Source: Pyxicephalus adspersus (Eukaryota; Chordata; Amphibia; Anura; Pyxicephalidae). Taken from it: a DNA stretch of 64,000 nucleotides. The DNA is taken from assembly GCF_032062135.1 (NCBI RefSeq), contig NC_092861.1, positions 138,777,845 to 138,841,844 of the forward strand, in the 5' to 3' direction. The notes under the pieces were generated by a model that saw nothing but the letters and a program-made list of their open reading frames with translations, did not search any database and was not told where the DNA came from. The position numbers and the translations under genes were made by a program. Positions 12,121 through 24,633 of this stretch are shown in pieces (within the stretch, counting starts at the first letter, position 1; each line of letters begins with the position of its first letter).

Positions 12121-12316
12121 TTTGCCCGAGGGTGATGTTTGGATTTTTTTTGGTCAGGATTTTGAATGAAAAGTATACCAAATCAAGAGGATGCTAAGAT
12201 GTAAACGTATGATGCTTCCAATAAGGTTTCTGATAAGGTTCAAATAAGGGCCAGGGCTCAATGCATTCCACCGAATTGGAAGGATGGTAAAGGTACCTTC
12301 TACTTTGCAGATGCAA

Positions 12317-12569
12317 GGGTCCTAATTTATAAAAGCTCCTCAGCTCCTCAGGTTTATTAAATCTCTCCAAGGCTGGAAATGATACACTTTCATCAGTGAA
12401 TCTTGGTCATCCAGCAAACCTGGATTGTATTTCTTAAAAGGTTTTTGATATTTGTTTGCAAATGTTTTCAATCCTGGACCAGATTCATTCCAGGTTTGCT
12501 GCATAACCCAGCTTCACTGATGAAAGTGTATCCTATCCAGCCTTGGAAAGATTTAATAAACCAGGCCCA
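12317..12569. mobile_element. Family A palindromic MITE, copy 2
   Basis: Right arm: TTCACTGATGAAAGTGTATC then CCAGCCTTGGAAAG and TTTAATAAACCAGGCCCA. The left arm complements it from about 12347. A second terminus-like string (GGGTCCTAATTTATAAAAGC) just upstream suggests a duplicated or rearranged left end. The 101-codon frame crossing it is an artefact. Confidence 0.8.
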
Positions 12570-14280
12570 TGGTGTTCAGAAGAGTGGACTTTTACTTGGG
12601 GGTATATGTTGGGTCACCTGTAAGTTGGTGTTGAGTGTTTTTTTTGTCCCCTTATATTGGTGGATGCTGGAGGTTAAAGAGTCATTGGTGTCAGTGGGTT
12701 GCATTTGAAAGCTCCTATCCCTTCCTTGCTGGCTTTAATCCTAGTTCTGATGGCTGATGTCAGCACCCCTCATGGGACAGGGGATGTATTTGATTCAACA
12801 GTGCCTTAGAAGTGCTAGTCATTGGTGGCACCCACAGTGGGGCAAACAAAACATATCCGTATGCCGCTGCACAAGGATTCCTGACTTTGCTATTGACAGC
12901 AAAATGAACAGCTAAGGGGAGGTGAATAGCTTCTAGAAGTCGGGGGTGGGGGTGAGTTTGATGGACCGGTTGCAACAATGAATAAATAGAAGTTTTATAA
13001 ATAGGTGACATTTCTGAAAAGCAGCATTATGACAATTCTGTCCTTTTGGAAACTAGGCCTAAATAATTTGTTCTTAATTTGAGAACCAAAGAACCTCCTT
13101 TTGTGCCTGAGGATATGGCATCTTATCAATGGCAAACATTGTGTGCTGAGGCCTGACTTGGAATGGACGTCAACAATAAATGCTACTTATGTAACTTTTA
13201 AAAGGTCCTCTAAGTTCAAATGTTGTTGTGCCCCTTATTTGCAACATATAGCGTTTGGTCATGCAGCTCTTTATGTTAACCGCTGACACGTACTTGGGTC
13301 GTCAAGGTGTTGATAATTCAAAATTTTTACGCATAATAAGATTTTTCAGAGCAACCCATTGTTGGGTCTGTCTGTTTCCAGCGCATACAAAAAGTCCTAT
13401 ATGTGGCAAGGGTCGCCCAACAGAGCGCCTGTTGTACTATTTTGACAAAGGTCATGTCTCTGTTTCCTGGCTGCCCCCCTATCATGCTCTGTCTGTTAAT
13501 ACATGTGTGGGATGGAAATTTCGTGATTGAGAGTATGTCCTCAGTTAAATATAGAGGTCAATAAGTTGTACTCAGACCCGTAGAGGTCATTCTGTGACCC
13601 ACTGACCTCTTTGTGTTCACAATGGGACCACATTAAGGAACTGAGCATGATAATGTGGTCTTGCTTATGGAAACTGAAAGGCAATGGAAAATACTAAGTT
13701 GTTTTTTTCCCATATGTCTCAGTTTGGCCAGGTCAGGCCTGGTTTTTCATCATTGTAGATCAGTTCTTGGAAATGTTCTTTTTCTGAGACCTGAAACAAT
13801 GAGGTATAGAGAAAAAAAGTTAAAGTGGTTCTATCACATTATCATTAAAGCTACATTTATATAAATATTTAAAAGACACGTCATTTTATTAATACAAATT
13901 GAAAGTGGATGGACATGCAGTTCCTGACATTTCAGAGTATTTTTCCATGTAAATATAATTTCTCTGTCCCTATCCCCCAGTGGACACCTGAAGCAGCCAT
14001 GTTGGTGCTCATTATGTATGTGTGTCCCCATCTGGAAATCCTAATTGGGAATTTTGTTTAAAACCAACCCTGACCCAAATTAGACTTAGACAATATAGAA
14101 AAACAATATGCCGCTGCCTGTTTATAGGAGGAATAAGGAACATGTGTTACTGCACTGATTGAACCCACCCTCTGTATCCCATCCCTCTCATTGCATACAA
14201 GCATTATTTCAGATTTCTTCTGTTGTGCAACAACTCAAAACAAAATCCAGATTTTAGAATTGAATCGAATTTCCTTTAGT
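12570..14280. other. Non-coding stretch, few features
   Basis: No gene supported. GTTAAAGTGGTTCTATCAC at 13820 looks like one end of a TTAAAG-type MITE, but its partner end could not be located. Short frames on both strands lack motifs. Confidence 0.35.
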
Positions 14281-14289
14281 TTTTTAAAG

Positions 14290-14620
14290 CACAGTAAATC
14301 ATCATAAAGAGTTTCTATGGCATTAATGAAGCTTTTAAAATGCCCAAAAAAGCCCATTTGTGCCTTATGTCTGTACTTAGCAGGTATTATTTGGCTTGCA
14401 GCTTTTTTATGTGAATGAACTTTGCTTGTTTTTCACAAAAACCTGGAGATTTGTCCTTCCTGTCAAATCATCATTGGCTTGCAGCATGTCCATCCTTGCT
14501 AAATCAGCAGCAACGCTATTCATACAGAGCAAAGGGCAGCTTTCAACATAGACTTATCAAGGCTGGTGCTTGTATGTTTATTTGGATTGCATGCTCATCT
14601 GGCTATCATCCAAACCTTTA
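14290..14620. promoter_or_regulatory. Candidate conserved non-coding element with MARE-like site
   Basis: Repeat-free stretch with GGCATTAATGAAGC, GTCAAATCATCATTGGC and, at 14497-14509, TGCTAAATCAGCA. The last differs from the Maf recognition element palindrome TGCTGAGTCAGCA at two positions. The texture is that of a vertebrate enhancer rather than an exon. The function is inferred. Confidence 0.3.
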
Positions 14621-15059
14621 ATAATGACTGGAGAGTTAAAACGGATCTTGCAACAGAAAATTAAATTTTTACAGACTTCTACCAACTAAGCAAAGCATTA
14701 CAAACATTTTCTGTAAAATTTTTGAGAATAAAATTATTCCACCCAGAAGAGGTAGAAGTCCACTGCTGGTTAGGTTATGTATTTCTAGCTTTTTGGTTAC
14801 CATATGCCTTACATTTCGACTAACTTTCATATGGTCTGGGTATGAAAGATCAGAATTAGCTGCATGGACCTCTGGCTTGGGATAAGAAAGAGCAGAGGGC
14901 ATAGAAGGCTTGAAAGATAGCGGTTAATCTGCTAATATTTTGCATTCTGCAGTACCCCCTTAATAACATGCTATTAAAGTTATTATATAAAAACTTTCCT
15001 TTTCTGTTCCAATTTAATCTGAGCAATGCAGGCAGACCATGGCAGTGGGAATGATCAAA

Positions 15060-15345
15060 AGGGTGCTAACATGTCTTTCTGAATATGTGACAATGTCCAC
15101 ATGTGATGCATGGACTTCATGATTGAAAGAACTGTGATCTAATAAATGAAAGTGGTGATTTAGGGAGAGTAAAGTTTGGGATGAATGTTGGGTGATCATC
15201 AGCTAGAAAAGAAGCTGTCAGCTGTATCTAATACATACTGTGAGAGGCTCTCAGTGTGCAGTGAAATCAGGGTAAGCAATTTTAGTATAGGAAAGAAGTC
15301 TGTACTGTTTGGATTGGCAGTAGGGCTGAGTTCAGCTTTTAGGAT
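15060..15345 (+). repeat. Family D repeat, copy 1
   Basis: Shared words with 37195-37460 are CATGATTGAAAG, AATAAATGAAA and a CACATGTGATG start. Shared with 16600-16825 are a TGAGAGG/TGAGAAG..TCTCAGTGTGCAGTGAAAT block and GTAAGCAATTTTAGT. The order of these blocks is the same in all three copies. Class is unknown; no coding capacity. Confidence 0.5.
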
Positions 15346-16335
15346 CAGTGGATTGTGGGACGTAAAAAATCTGGGGAGCCAGGGAATGAAGGTGCACAGA
15401 GCAGCAAGAATGAGGGGGACATGGTATGGAGGCAGATAAAGTTCAAAAGGAAAAAAGGATTTTATATATAGAAGGCAGAGGCGTAAGACCTATAAATACA
15501 AGGGAGCTAAGTACCCTACGTACCCTACCCTACCCCAAGTCATATAAGGCCTAGTTTTATATTGACTTAATTAAAAAAATATGGTTTTATTGCCAAACTT
15601 CTTGTCTTGTCTAAAAATAGACTTTCATTTAAAAACAAATTAGTATTTTAAATTAATAATCTTCTCTACACTTTACTAATTAATGTATTTGTTTAATGTA
15701 TTAATGAGCAGCACTTTACCACCATAATCGGTAACATCGGAAAGATTTTTCTTCAAAAAGATTGACATGAGCAGATCTACAACCTTAAAAAAAATGTTCA
15801 ATATTTTAATTCATTCAAGAAACATGTGTGTGAAACTGAACTGATTGCACAGAAACTGTGCAATCCCATAATTAGTTATTGAGAAGAACTTGTAAGAGAG
15901 AAATAAAATGTATAAGATTAAATGAAGAAGAAATGGAGAGGGATCTTATTTAAGGTTCCCAAGATGATTAAGGACAGAGCAGGGGGAATGAATGGTGCAT
16001 GCATCTCACAATTCTCCAAATCTAGGCATCAGACCATGTGAAAACAATGTACAAAAGCTATGAGCAATGTGACCTTGACTAAGGTACTACCATGCTTTAT
16101 TATACTTATCCGTTGTAATATCTTTAATATTAAAGCTAAAGTTTATTGTGCCTATATTTTGCCGTCTCCGACCCCCTCCCCATCAACATGCTAATGAAAT
16201 GTTGAAAAAAAACTTTCTGTAATTATTACATCCTTTAGTTTATACTCAGTGATTCTTGGTTCTTTGGTATTCCCTATACAATGCCGGCATATCATAGATG
16301 GTTGCAGGAATCAGAAGGGTAATATTATGAATAAA

Positions 16336-16468
16336 AAGTATTTATCGTATATTGCGCAAACATATTATGCTGCGCTGTACATCATACAAAGGTAGCAAAT
16401 GACAGAAAGATACAAACTAGGACACAGGAGGATGGGAGGACCCTGCCCAAAAGAGCTTACAATCTAAA
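16336..16468 (-). repeat. SINE-like element, short group (S2)
   Basis: On the minus strand: AGATTGTAAGCTCTTTTGGG, CAGGGTCC, a GTCATTTGCTACC block, GTACAGCGCAGCATAATATG, then CAATATACGATAAATAC. This is the same order as at 40292-40445, without the (AAT)n tail. Confidence 0.75.
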
Positions 16469-16599
16469 AGCTTTTAAAAAAAGCATAGCACCCTGTCTTG
16501 TTATTTCCCTCAAAAGCTCTTAAAGAGACAGTGAAGCTGCCTCTAGGGAGGAGTTAAGCAATCATCATATTACCCTTTAGCAATGCACCCACCCTAGGT

Positions 16600-16825
16600 A
16601 CCACCCTTTTGTGATGATGAGCACTCATCAGTAAAAGAACTGAAATCCAATGATCCATAACAGTCAGGTTGGGCTTTATGATGTTGGATGTCCACCAGCC
16701 CTCAAATAAGGGAAGTTCAGCTTGCAGCAGTTTGTAATGCACACTATGAGAAGTTTACAGTGTGCAATGAAATTATAGTAAGCAATGTTTACTGTGAAAC
16801 TACACGTAAGGCTGGAATTCAACTT
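16600..16825 (+). repeat. Family D repeat, copy 2
   Basis: Contains GTTTGTAATGCACACTATGA, GTGTGCAATGAAATTATAGT and AAGCAATGTTTACTGTG, aligned by eye with the D copies at 15060 and 37195. The left half is poorly matched. Class unknown. Confidence 0.45.
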
Positions 16826-17245
16826 TAACATAAATACCATTCTTTGTAGATTCATATTTCACATATGGTTTTCTGGACGTTGAGTGTGAACTATTTAGAA
16901 ACCCTAATCTAGGACGGCTGGACTCAGATGTAGTGTAATGTATCTGTCTGAGAAGGATGACACTTGACAAGTCTGTAAAGCTATTTCACTGAATGGCATG
17001 ACACAGCATTAAGTGACAATTACACATCACATGAAAAGGAATTGCAGTTGTGGAGGTCAAATGGCCAACACATTGACACAAAGAGAGAAAAGTCACTGTG
17101 ATGTATTTGTGATGCAATGGCCTATGACAAGTTAATTTTTACCGCTTCAAATGTCAATGACCAGTTGTTACTATCAATATGTCTGTTTTTTCCATTTTTG
17201 CAGAGGAATAATTGTCTGTTTTCCCCTATTGTATGGCTATAGACT

Positions 17246-17529
17246 GTCTATAGCCTTTTTCCTCCAACTTTTTAACATGGGGGAACTCTTTGAAAAAACT
17301 TTAAGGTCTTCAGGGAACCCCTGCTGTAATTACTATATCCACAGCTCACAGTATAATACTGTAGTGGTCAGTAGGAAGAATGCCTCCTACATTGCTGGAC
17401 ATTGGGTCACCCTTACAGATAGCCAAAAGGACCATTGGTGCCAGTGGTAATTGACCTAAGAGGCACATATTGCTCAAAGAACCCTAAAAACCTCTGAAGG
17501 AACCCTGGTGGGGAAACACTTGTCTATGG
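17246..17529 (+). mobile_element. Family E hAT-like MITE, copy 2, with target duplication
   Basis: GTCTATAG (17246-17253) and GTCTATGG (17522-17529) flank the element and differ at one base, matching a hAT 8-bp duplication. The body has TTTTTAACATGGGGGAAC, ATATCCACAGCTCACAGTAT, CACCCTTACAGATAGCC and ends GGAACCCTGGTGGGGAAACA. The first bases of the left end (the CAG) appear lost. A 99-codon frame runs through it by chance. Confidence 0.85.
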
Positions 17530-18680
17530 AATTCTGGTGGTGGCTGAGCTGTAGTCTTCAAGTTAGGGATATATTTAAAGGACAGCTCCAGCAAAACCCA
17601 ACAAGTTGTTGTGTGAGAATAAGACTATAGTGAGTATGGTTATTCTTCTCAAGGCTTTGTCATCCTATCCCCTGGTGTATGTTTGGCCCACTTGACCTCC
17701 AGTACCCATGGTCCACATTTCCATCTTCTAGAATACAAAAGCTGTATAGCAGAGATATGGAGCTGAGAGTTCTAAATGTACATCACTCACCATATCCAAC
17801 ATCCACCATTTGCCAAAAACGTTACAAAGAGATAACCCCAAATGGTATATGGAGACACATTCGTTTACTTGTTGTAAATAGGGTGGTGAGGGGTTAAAAC
17901 CCCTATCAGGTTTTTATTATTAAGAAAATTCACACTCCCTATTTGTCCTGTCACCAGAACAAAGAGTGGTGGAAAATCCTAAATTTTACAGATGTCACTA
18001 TAGCAGGAGGTAAAGGGAATTCTTTTAATGAAGACACCTGTTCCTATGACAGTTGTAGAAGATAATTTACCATCACTTCTAGTTGTATCTGTGGGGCAAG
18101 ATGTCACAAGAACAATAGAACTCAGACAACAAAAAAAAAAATAAAAGGAGTTGGATTCTAACTATTTCAACAAAATTATATACATCTCAGTTTTGAGAAT
18201 CAGTCCGTCAAATGCTACACAGTCACTGTTAGATTCAAAGGCTGTCTGGGAAAAGATAAATATTTCTGATCAAACTTGTTTCATAATATTTATCAATTAC
18301 CCATTGCCCCACTTGAAATTAAACAGACTTCTGCTGTAATATGTTTAAAGTTAACTAGTACACAACCACAAGTAACTTTGTAATGCTCAATGCAGTAGAA
18401 AGCATTGTGGTCATAGACTTCCCGGTGATCCTACCAGTACTAGATAATTATAAAGAACAACCAAAGTCCCTGGCCTTTTTATAGACTTTCATTCAAAGTT
18501 TTTACTAAATTGAATTTCTAATATATAAAAATAATAAATTACCTGATTTCTAAAATTTTCAGAGGATGTCAGGAAGGAAAATTGTTTTTTAAATCTCCTA
18601 GGTTTTCGGATAAGAAGATCACTACACCAATGTTTCAAAGACGTCCATCTTTACTCTATGCTAGGATGACAAGGTTTACT
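17530..18680. other. Non-coding stretch, nothing firm
   Basis: No gene or repeat family is supported. The part 18150-18345 is AT-rich, unique and contains ATAAATATTTCTGATCAAAC and TATCAATTACCC; it could be a weak regulatory candidate but has no stronger support. Confidence 0.35.
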
Positions 18681-18684
18681 CACT

Positions 18685-18906
18685 GGGCCTGATTTATTGA
18701 AGATCTCTAGGACTGGAGAAGATAGACTATCACATAACAACTTACGAAATTCAGCAAACCTGAACTGAATCTGGTACAGGAATAAAAACATTTGCCAACA
18801 TATAGCAAAATATTATTAAGAAATTTAACCCAGGTTTGCTTTATCCCCACATTTCCCATGATAGTCTATCTACTCCAGACTTGGGGAGCTTTAATAAACC
18901 AGGCCC
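18685..18906. mobile_element. Family A palindromic MITE, copy 3
   Basis: Begins GGGCCTGATTTATTGAAG and ends GCTTTAATAAACCAGGCCC, the complementary arm. Inner arms include GAGAAGATAGACTATC and GATAGTCTATCTACTC. Complete, with a central loop of about 60 bp rich in AT. Confidence 0.88.
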
Positions 18907-19078
18907 AAGGTATCAATTTAGAAGCTACAAAACTCTTACGACGATGTTTCCCAATATACATAATATTTGGGGGAAAAGGAAGTTATAGGTCATAAAGGTG
19001 ACCTGCTGCAGAGTGCATGGGAATATATACATTTATTGGATTCATTTAACACAATTCATTTATTGGTATATTTAAAAG

Positions 19079-19250
19079 ACCAAATGGAAGTAAATAAGAG
19101 GAGTTAATTGTTAGGGCTTTATCCTTTAACTAAGCCGTCAGGTTTGTTCACCAAGGTAGGGCAATAATGATGAGCTCTGGCTTACATCAACCAATCAAAT
19201 CTCAGTTGGCTGTAGTCAGGTCAGTAGAAGATGAGTATTGATTGGTTGCA
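19079..19250 (+). repeat. Unclassified dispersed repeat, copy 2 of 2
   Basis: Aligns with 1520-1580 over the AGACCAAA..AAATAAGAGGAGTTAATTG..TTAGGG blocks. Two ATTGATTGG/CCAATCAA strings at 19191 and 19235 face each other and may be part of the element's own inverted structure. Confidence 0.35.
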
Positions 19251-19319
19251 TTTATATCACAGAAGGTATTGTTCTTTGTTTTGCAGAAAAAGGCAACATG
19301 TCACGAGAATGACAAGAAT

Positions 19320-19665
19320 ACACACTGGAACAAGTGCTCTGCAATAACCTTCCATCCCAGCCTAATTACTTCAAGTTATAACAGGAAATGTTTATCAATG
19401 AGGATTCCCACCACGCCTTTTTTTTTTTTTAACTTTTTCAATTTTGCAGATGCTGAGCGAATTTATTGGGAAATGACATTTCCAAGAAGAGATGTATGTC
19501 CTGCCAATGGGAAACTTATCCTGGATCGAACAGTTGTGTTTTCTCCATTGGGACATCTGTGCGGTTTATTTATTGTGATGCTTTGGCTTATTGGCTTATC
19601 AAATAGTTGTGAAATTTGGCTAGATTTATTTTTAATATGTCGAAATGAAATGGATTGTATGTTAT
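19320..19665 (+). promoter_or_regulatory. Candidate conserved non-coding element or orphan exon
   Basis: A 143-codon frame (19242-19673) is open here. A T-rich tract ending in CAATTTTGCAG (about 19420-19450) could serve as a 3' splice site, and the frame continues 74 codons to a stop. The product is hydrophobic in its last third and matches no family I recognise. No 5' splice site or coding-like codon bias is obvious, so I prefer a non-coding conserved element. It contains TTTCCAAGAA (STAT-like). Confidence 0.25.
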
Positions 19666-20079
19666 TACCCTAAAGAGAAAACCACTGCAGTTCATGAACT
19701 AGCTGTCTCTAGAAAACACATTTTTCTTCAAAATTTCAGCCTAGAACATAAAAAAATCCTTCAGTATCCTTAGCAATAAATATTTTATAATGGTGTGTAT
19801 TTGGTGTAGAAGAAATTTAGCAGGGTTTTCCGAAAATACTTTTGTTTTTGTTCCATCACAGTCATAGGGAGAGTAATTGAGAGTTAATGGAGAGGAAGAT
19901 TATAAAATCTATATATGAGTGACAGCTCTCTATACAATGGCAAGAACCATTATAGGTAGCTTCTGTATTCAACAATATTAAAAAAAATAAAAATGGAGAG
20001 TCCCACACTAGTCAAAAAATAACTAATAGTAGACTGTATTTCTGCTACACAGTGACAAAAATAATAGTGGATTTTTTTT

Positions 20080-20610
20080 GCTTTGGGGAAACACTGGGGC
20101 CGCTCAAGATTCACTGGCTGATATCTGTTGTAATTTTGCAGTAAATTATAGTACTGGTGACACTCTCACCCATCAATCACAGGCATATGGGGGATTGTTA
20201 TCCATTAATATTAAACAACCAATCCCATCATAGGCTGCTAAAATCTCAGAGACGTATCTGTTCACCCTTCATGACAGTTACATGCAATGGTAATGGTGCA
20301 CGGCTCTACTTCTCTAGCAGTGGCATGAATTTTGGCACTCAATAAAGAATCCACTTCCAAAATATGATTTGTTTTTATAGCAGGATAAAAAAAACAATGA
20401 ATGCTTTTCATGTTTTTGAGCAGCTTTCTAACCCATAAACACTTTGGAAGAGAATGTGTTTCATTTAGTATTGGCATTCTCAAGACTGATTTTCCTTTGC
20501 GGCGGTCTTGGTGTCTTCGTTTTTGTTTGTTCCTCTGCTCCAAGAAGGATGTGCATAGTGCCAAATTTATGCCAGGGAGCAACAATAAGGATCACTAATG
20601 TAGCAAAATA
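20080..20610. promoter_or_regulatory. Candidate conserved non-coding element
   Basis: Unique stretch with CAGTAAATTATAGTACTGG, TTATCCATTAATATTAAAC, CATGACAGTTACATGCAATG, GCCAAATTTATGCC and AACAATAAGGATCAC: dense homeodomain, POU and SOX-type words. A 107-codon minus-strand frame and a 65-codon plus-strand frame cross it without recognisable domains. Confidence 0.3.
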
Positions 20611-20919
20611 GCAATATACAATCAAGTGATGTGTTTCTGAGTTCCCCTAATTTAACCCATTTTCTGTTCTCTAGTCTCTAGTTTGAAATTGATAACTTAA
20701 AGGGATCATTAGATCCGCTACTAATGTATTGGTGCCAAATACCATTGGAGACCTTTACAGGCTATTGGAATTATGTTAGAAATCATAACAATGTCTATAT
20801 CACTTGGGAGAACAGATATAAATTAGTTTACAGCCCCACAATCTACTGTGCTAATGGACCCAGAGAAAATATCCTGTTTTTAAAACCAGTGACCAGTGAA
20901 GAAGGTGTCTCTCCATGAG

Positions 20920-22250
20920 GTCTCAGTCACATTTTCAGCAAAAATAAAAAAATATTAGGGTATAAAGTGCAATAAAGTGCAAAGTTTCTACAATTCATAT
21001 GCTACTTCAAAAAAAAAATTATTGTCAGTAGTAATCAGGTATATATTATACTGTATTTTCAATATTAACATACCACAATAACATAAAGAAGAAATATCAA
21101 AGATATACAGTATTTTAAAGGAATTCTTTAATAATTATTATCATTTTATAAAGGTGAGTATAGAGTGCAGTGCTAATAGACAAAAGTGCCTGTCGGTAGG
21201 TATAACAGAATTTTTGAACAAGCTAATTACCAACTAAATGGTCAGCTTTGCATAGTAAAGAAATCCTAAACTTATTTATTCTTCAGAGATTTACCTTTAG
21301 GCTAATTATAGAAAAAATAAAAAATATAAAGAGCTAAATTGCTTTGTTGCCAAAGTTTTTCATTATTAGGACCTAAACCAACTCAACCAAATCCTGACAG
21401 TTCTTGCAGCAAAAGTGAGAATTGAACACTGATTGGTATATTTCCTTTCCTTAGAACCTTTGCAAGAATATGCAAAAAATGTCATCAGTTCTACCCTTTA
21501 TTTAGTAGGGGTAAAAGTATGATTTATGTCACCTCAAGTGTTAGCAGCCCCTTCTCTCTGTACATGCCCAATCCTTGATTTAGGGGAGACAATGAACCCC
21601 GTCACCTTTCAATGGAACTATATCTTTTAGGAGATACCTACATGGTCACTTGCTATCCAAAGCCCCTTGGGACCCATAAGACTCAGGATATTTTATTGGG
21701 AACGTAATAACCAATCCAGCATGCTTTTTCTTTGGCCACCACTTCCCTTTAAAATATAACTTAAGCTACACTTTTTTTCTTCTATTGAACTCTTTAAATC
21801 CTATGTTCTCGATACCATCTCCATGCTCTACTTCTGTCCTTGGCTTTCTCCTCAGTTTACAGGTTTATTTTGCACATTTCTCTTTAATCCCAGCCTAACT
21901 TTGCATGCTCCCTAAGGGGCTGGTCATTATGTACAGTAGGTATGACTATCAGTCTTGAATCTCCACCTTTCATTAGGCAGAAGATGGGCCCAGGCACAAG
22001 CAGTGCTCAAAGGAAAAAAGTTCAGTTTCCCTTCAACATAAAGAAACCATAGTGACTAAACAAAACTTTCTAACTAATTTTCTAAACTTCTTTATTTTCT
22101 TTATCTCCGACAGTGTCTGAAGGATACTGCTGCACATGGGACTGTCCGGTCACCTAATTTAACTATATGCTTCTGCCACTTCTCACTCTGAATTTAGGTT
22201 CATTTTCTGTAACACCTTTTTGATTTAGATGCTTAAAAATGCCTTATTTT
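20920..22250. other. AT-rich non-coding stretch
   Basis: No gene or repeat family was recognised. It is unusually AT-rich between 20940 and 21370, with A/T runs only. Confidence 0.45.
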
Positions 22251-22289
22251 CAATCTCTTTTACTTTATAAAGAGAATCCACACTCATTC

Positions 22290-22515
22290 CTAAAATCAAT
22301 ATTTTGATTTCATTACCGAGCACATCGTTAAACATTCGGTCTGCCCTGGGGAGGTGTCTGGAGTGTGATGTATTGTAATTAAACACACACTGTTCATCAC
22401 TCTGACTGCTCCTAGCTAGAGAGAAATATACCTAGAAAAATATTTGCTGGTGATTAATTAAAGTGTAGATACAAGATCAGACACCTTGTACAGCTAACCT
22501 GTGTATACATGTGTT
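22290..22515. promoter_or_regulatory. Candidate conserved non-coding element
   Basis: Repeat-free stretch with CCGAGCACATCGTTAAACA, GATGTATTGTAATTAAACAC, GCTCCTAGCTAGAG and TGATTAATTAAAGTGTAG. Two TAATTAA cores lie about 80 bp apart. It reads as a compact enhancer-like block. No open frame over 60 codons covers it. Confidence 0.35.
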
Positions 22516-22519
22516 ATCA

Positions 22520-24430
22520 TACCTGACTATAAATTTCTCCCACAGTGAACAACCCCTCATTACCAGTGGAGGCCTGGATACTTTTGGACCAGGGACAACC
22601 AGAATCTTTTTGGCCGACAGTAATTCAATACATTTATTAAAGTGATTCTTTCATGAGAAGTGAGTGGGGCTGTCATGGGTGGCTCTTATTTGATAATGAC
22701 TTTTGGTTAACAGATAAACACACTGTAAAAGACTATTAGAAAGTGTTAGACATTTTTAACTTAATACTAGTTGTAGGTCAGAGATTAGGAATTATGCTTC
22801 GGCCTCAGGTCAGCAATGTACGTTTTCAAAGAAGAGATCAGCAATGGCCGCCCCCAAACTTTTATTTTAAGGTTTGGCCACCAGCAGAACTGCCATTGGA
22901 AGCAAAGATAACCCTTACATGCCAACATTTCCAACTTGGCTGATGAGACTATATAGTTTGTAGCCCTCAGAGGATGAGGTTACTGAAAAATGATCAAACT
23001 CTGCCCAAATATGGTCAAATTTGTCAACGTTGTTTAACAAGAACAGTAAAATATTCCTTATAATATCCCTATTTTTCATAGGTTGGAAGTTATACAAATG
23101 TTATATAATAACATTTTCTATACAGTTTCAGGCAATCTTCATAAACAGAAGTATGTCCTGGCCTCTGGTGATTTACAGAGCTGGAATTCCAAGACTGACG
23201 TAAACCTTGCCATCGGGGCCTCTAAACAATTTACAGTTATTAGACCAGTGTACCTACTTTTTAGTGGGCATTTGCTGTGATTATGTGTCAGCCTTAAGGA
23301 GTAATATATATGATAGTAATTGTTATCATACATTGACAAAACATTTTACTCACTGTTCTTTGTTCCTTGCACTGTTTTATTAATTAAACATCATTTGGGG
23401 CCACCATGTATGTGAGATTTAAGCACAGATGGACAAGTATATGAAAAATACTATCAAATATCCCATGATGCCACAGGGGTTATTTTCATATATGTTTTAT
23501 TAGTTTGCTGTCAATAAATATTAGTAAGTGAATACATTTTGTTCTTTTTAGCAATTCACTGCCTCCTAATTTGAGAACATTACTCTTCTATTCCATTACA
23601 CTAGAAGAGGACATAGGAACTACATTCTCATGTCTCATTCTCAGCTATGTTTTAGGTATAAAACAAAAGTTGGCATTTTTTGAAAACTAAAAGCTTCCAC
23701 AGAGCTGGGATATAACGGATATGCACCAACAGTTGGTAATACCATACTGAAATCCAAACACAACACTAAGCCGACAATGTGACTCATTTTTCCGTTTTGG
23801 CTTTTCCTGTAAAACAATGTAAATCATTATTATTCTAGGTTGGTAATAAATTACTGACACATTCTCTAATGCAATGAAAAGATCGTCTTACACAACCAAA
23901 CATCAAATGAAGGCATGTAGTGGACTCTAAAACTCATTGAACTACATGGTTATTACCCCCATGGGCTTAATGTGCATCTCAGGTTGTGACCTCTGTAGAC
24001 ATTTCTTTGACTCTAGGTTTTTTCTGCCCATATGTATGCTGGGAAACTTACAACTGGATTGGCTTGTGAGAGGCAGCGGCCCTTAATTGAATGAAATAAA
24101 AAAGTAACAATGGAATAGAAACCTATTGCTTCATACAAAGTATTTCAACTAATATTCGTGCTTGAGGTTTTAAAGTCTTGTATAATCATTAAAGAGCAAA
24201 CATTCCTGGAGTTATTTGTATTATTTATAGTTTATAATCCACTTGCTCACCCAACGCACCTGCTCGATGATGCAACACCTGAGAGAAACATAAACTAAAT
24301 ATAACGTCAATTATTGTAAAATACCATGTATACTTAGTTTAAAGGACATTTTTCTGAAGTTTTAGAATCGGCAGCTATTGTTGACAAGAGTGGAGTAAGC
24401 AGTTTTTTACTTAGTTGTGGCATTTGCAGA
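22520..24430. other. Non-coding stretch, nothing recognised
   Basis: No supported gene, SINE or MITE. Frames of 60-66 codons occur on both strands around 22.7-23.3 kb without motifs. Confidence 0.4.
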
Positions 24431-24482
24431 AGTCATATGGCCATGTAGGTCCTATTGTCTCTAAGAGGTCTGCCTAGGATAG

Positions 24483-24633
24483 GTAGTGCCCAGGGGTATA
24501 GTGGGGTGGGCACGCTCTGCCCTAACTTTTTTGTGACCCCCGTATAAGCTCTCCCTGCACGCTCCCCACTGATAGCATTCACTGTTACTGTGCCCCCTCT
24601 TTCTTTTTTTATGACCACACCCCTGGTAGTGCC
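24483..24633. mobile_element. hAT MITE with perfect 8-bp target duplication
   Basis: The 135-bp element 24491-24625 begins CAGGGGTATAG and ends CACACCCCTG (complement CAGGGGTGTG). Exact copies of GTAGTGCC flank it at 24483-24490 and 24626-24633. An intact duplication suggests a relatively recent insertion compared with the family E copies. Two chance frames, of 117 and 60 codons, overlap it. Confidence 0.93.

Noticed and set aside
12403..12708. 101-codon frame
   Set aside because: Most of it lies in the right arm of a family A MITE.
20262..20585. 107-codon minus-strand frame with a basic segment
   Set aside because: No family recognised and no transcript signals; the region reads better as non-coding.
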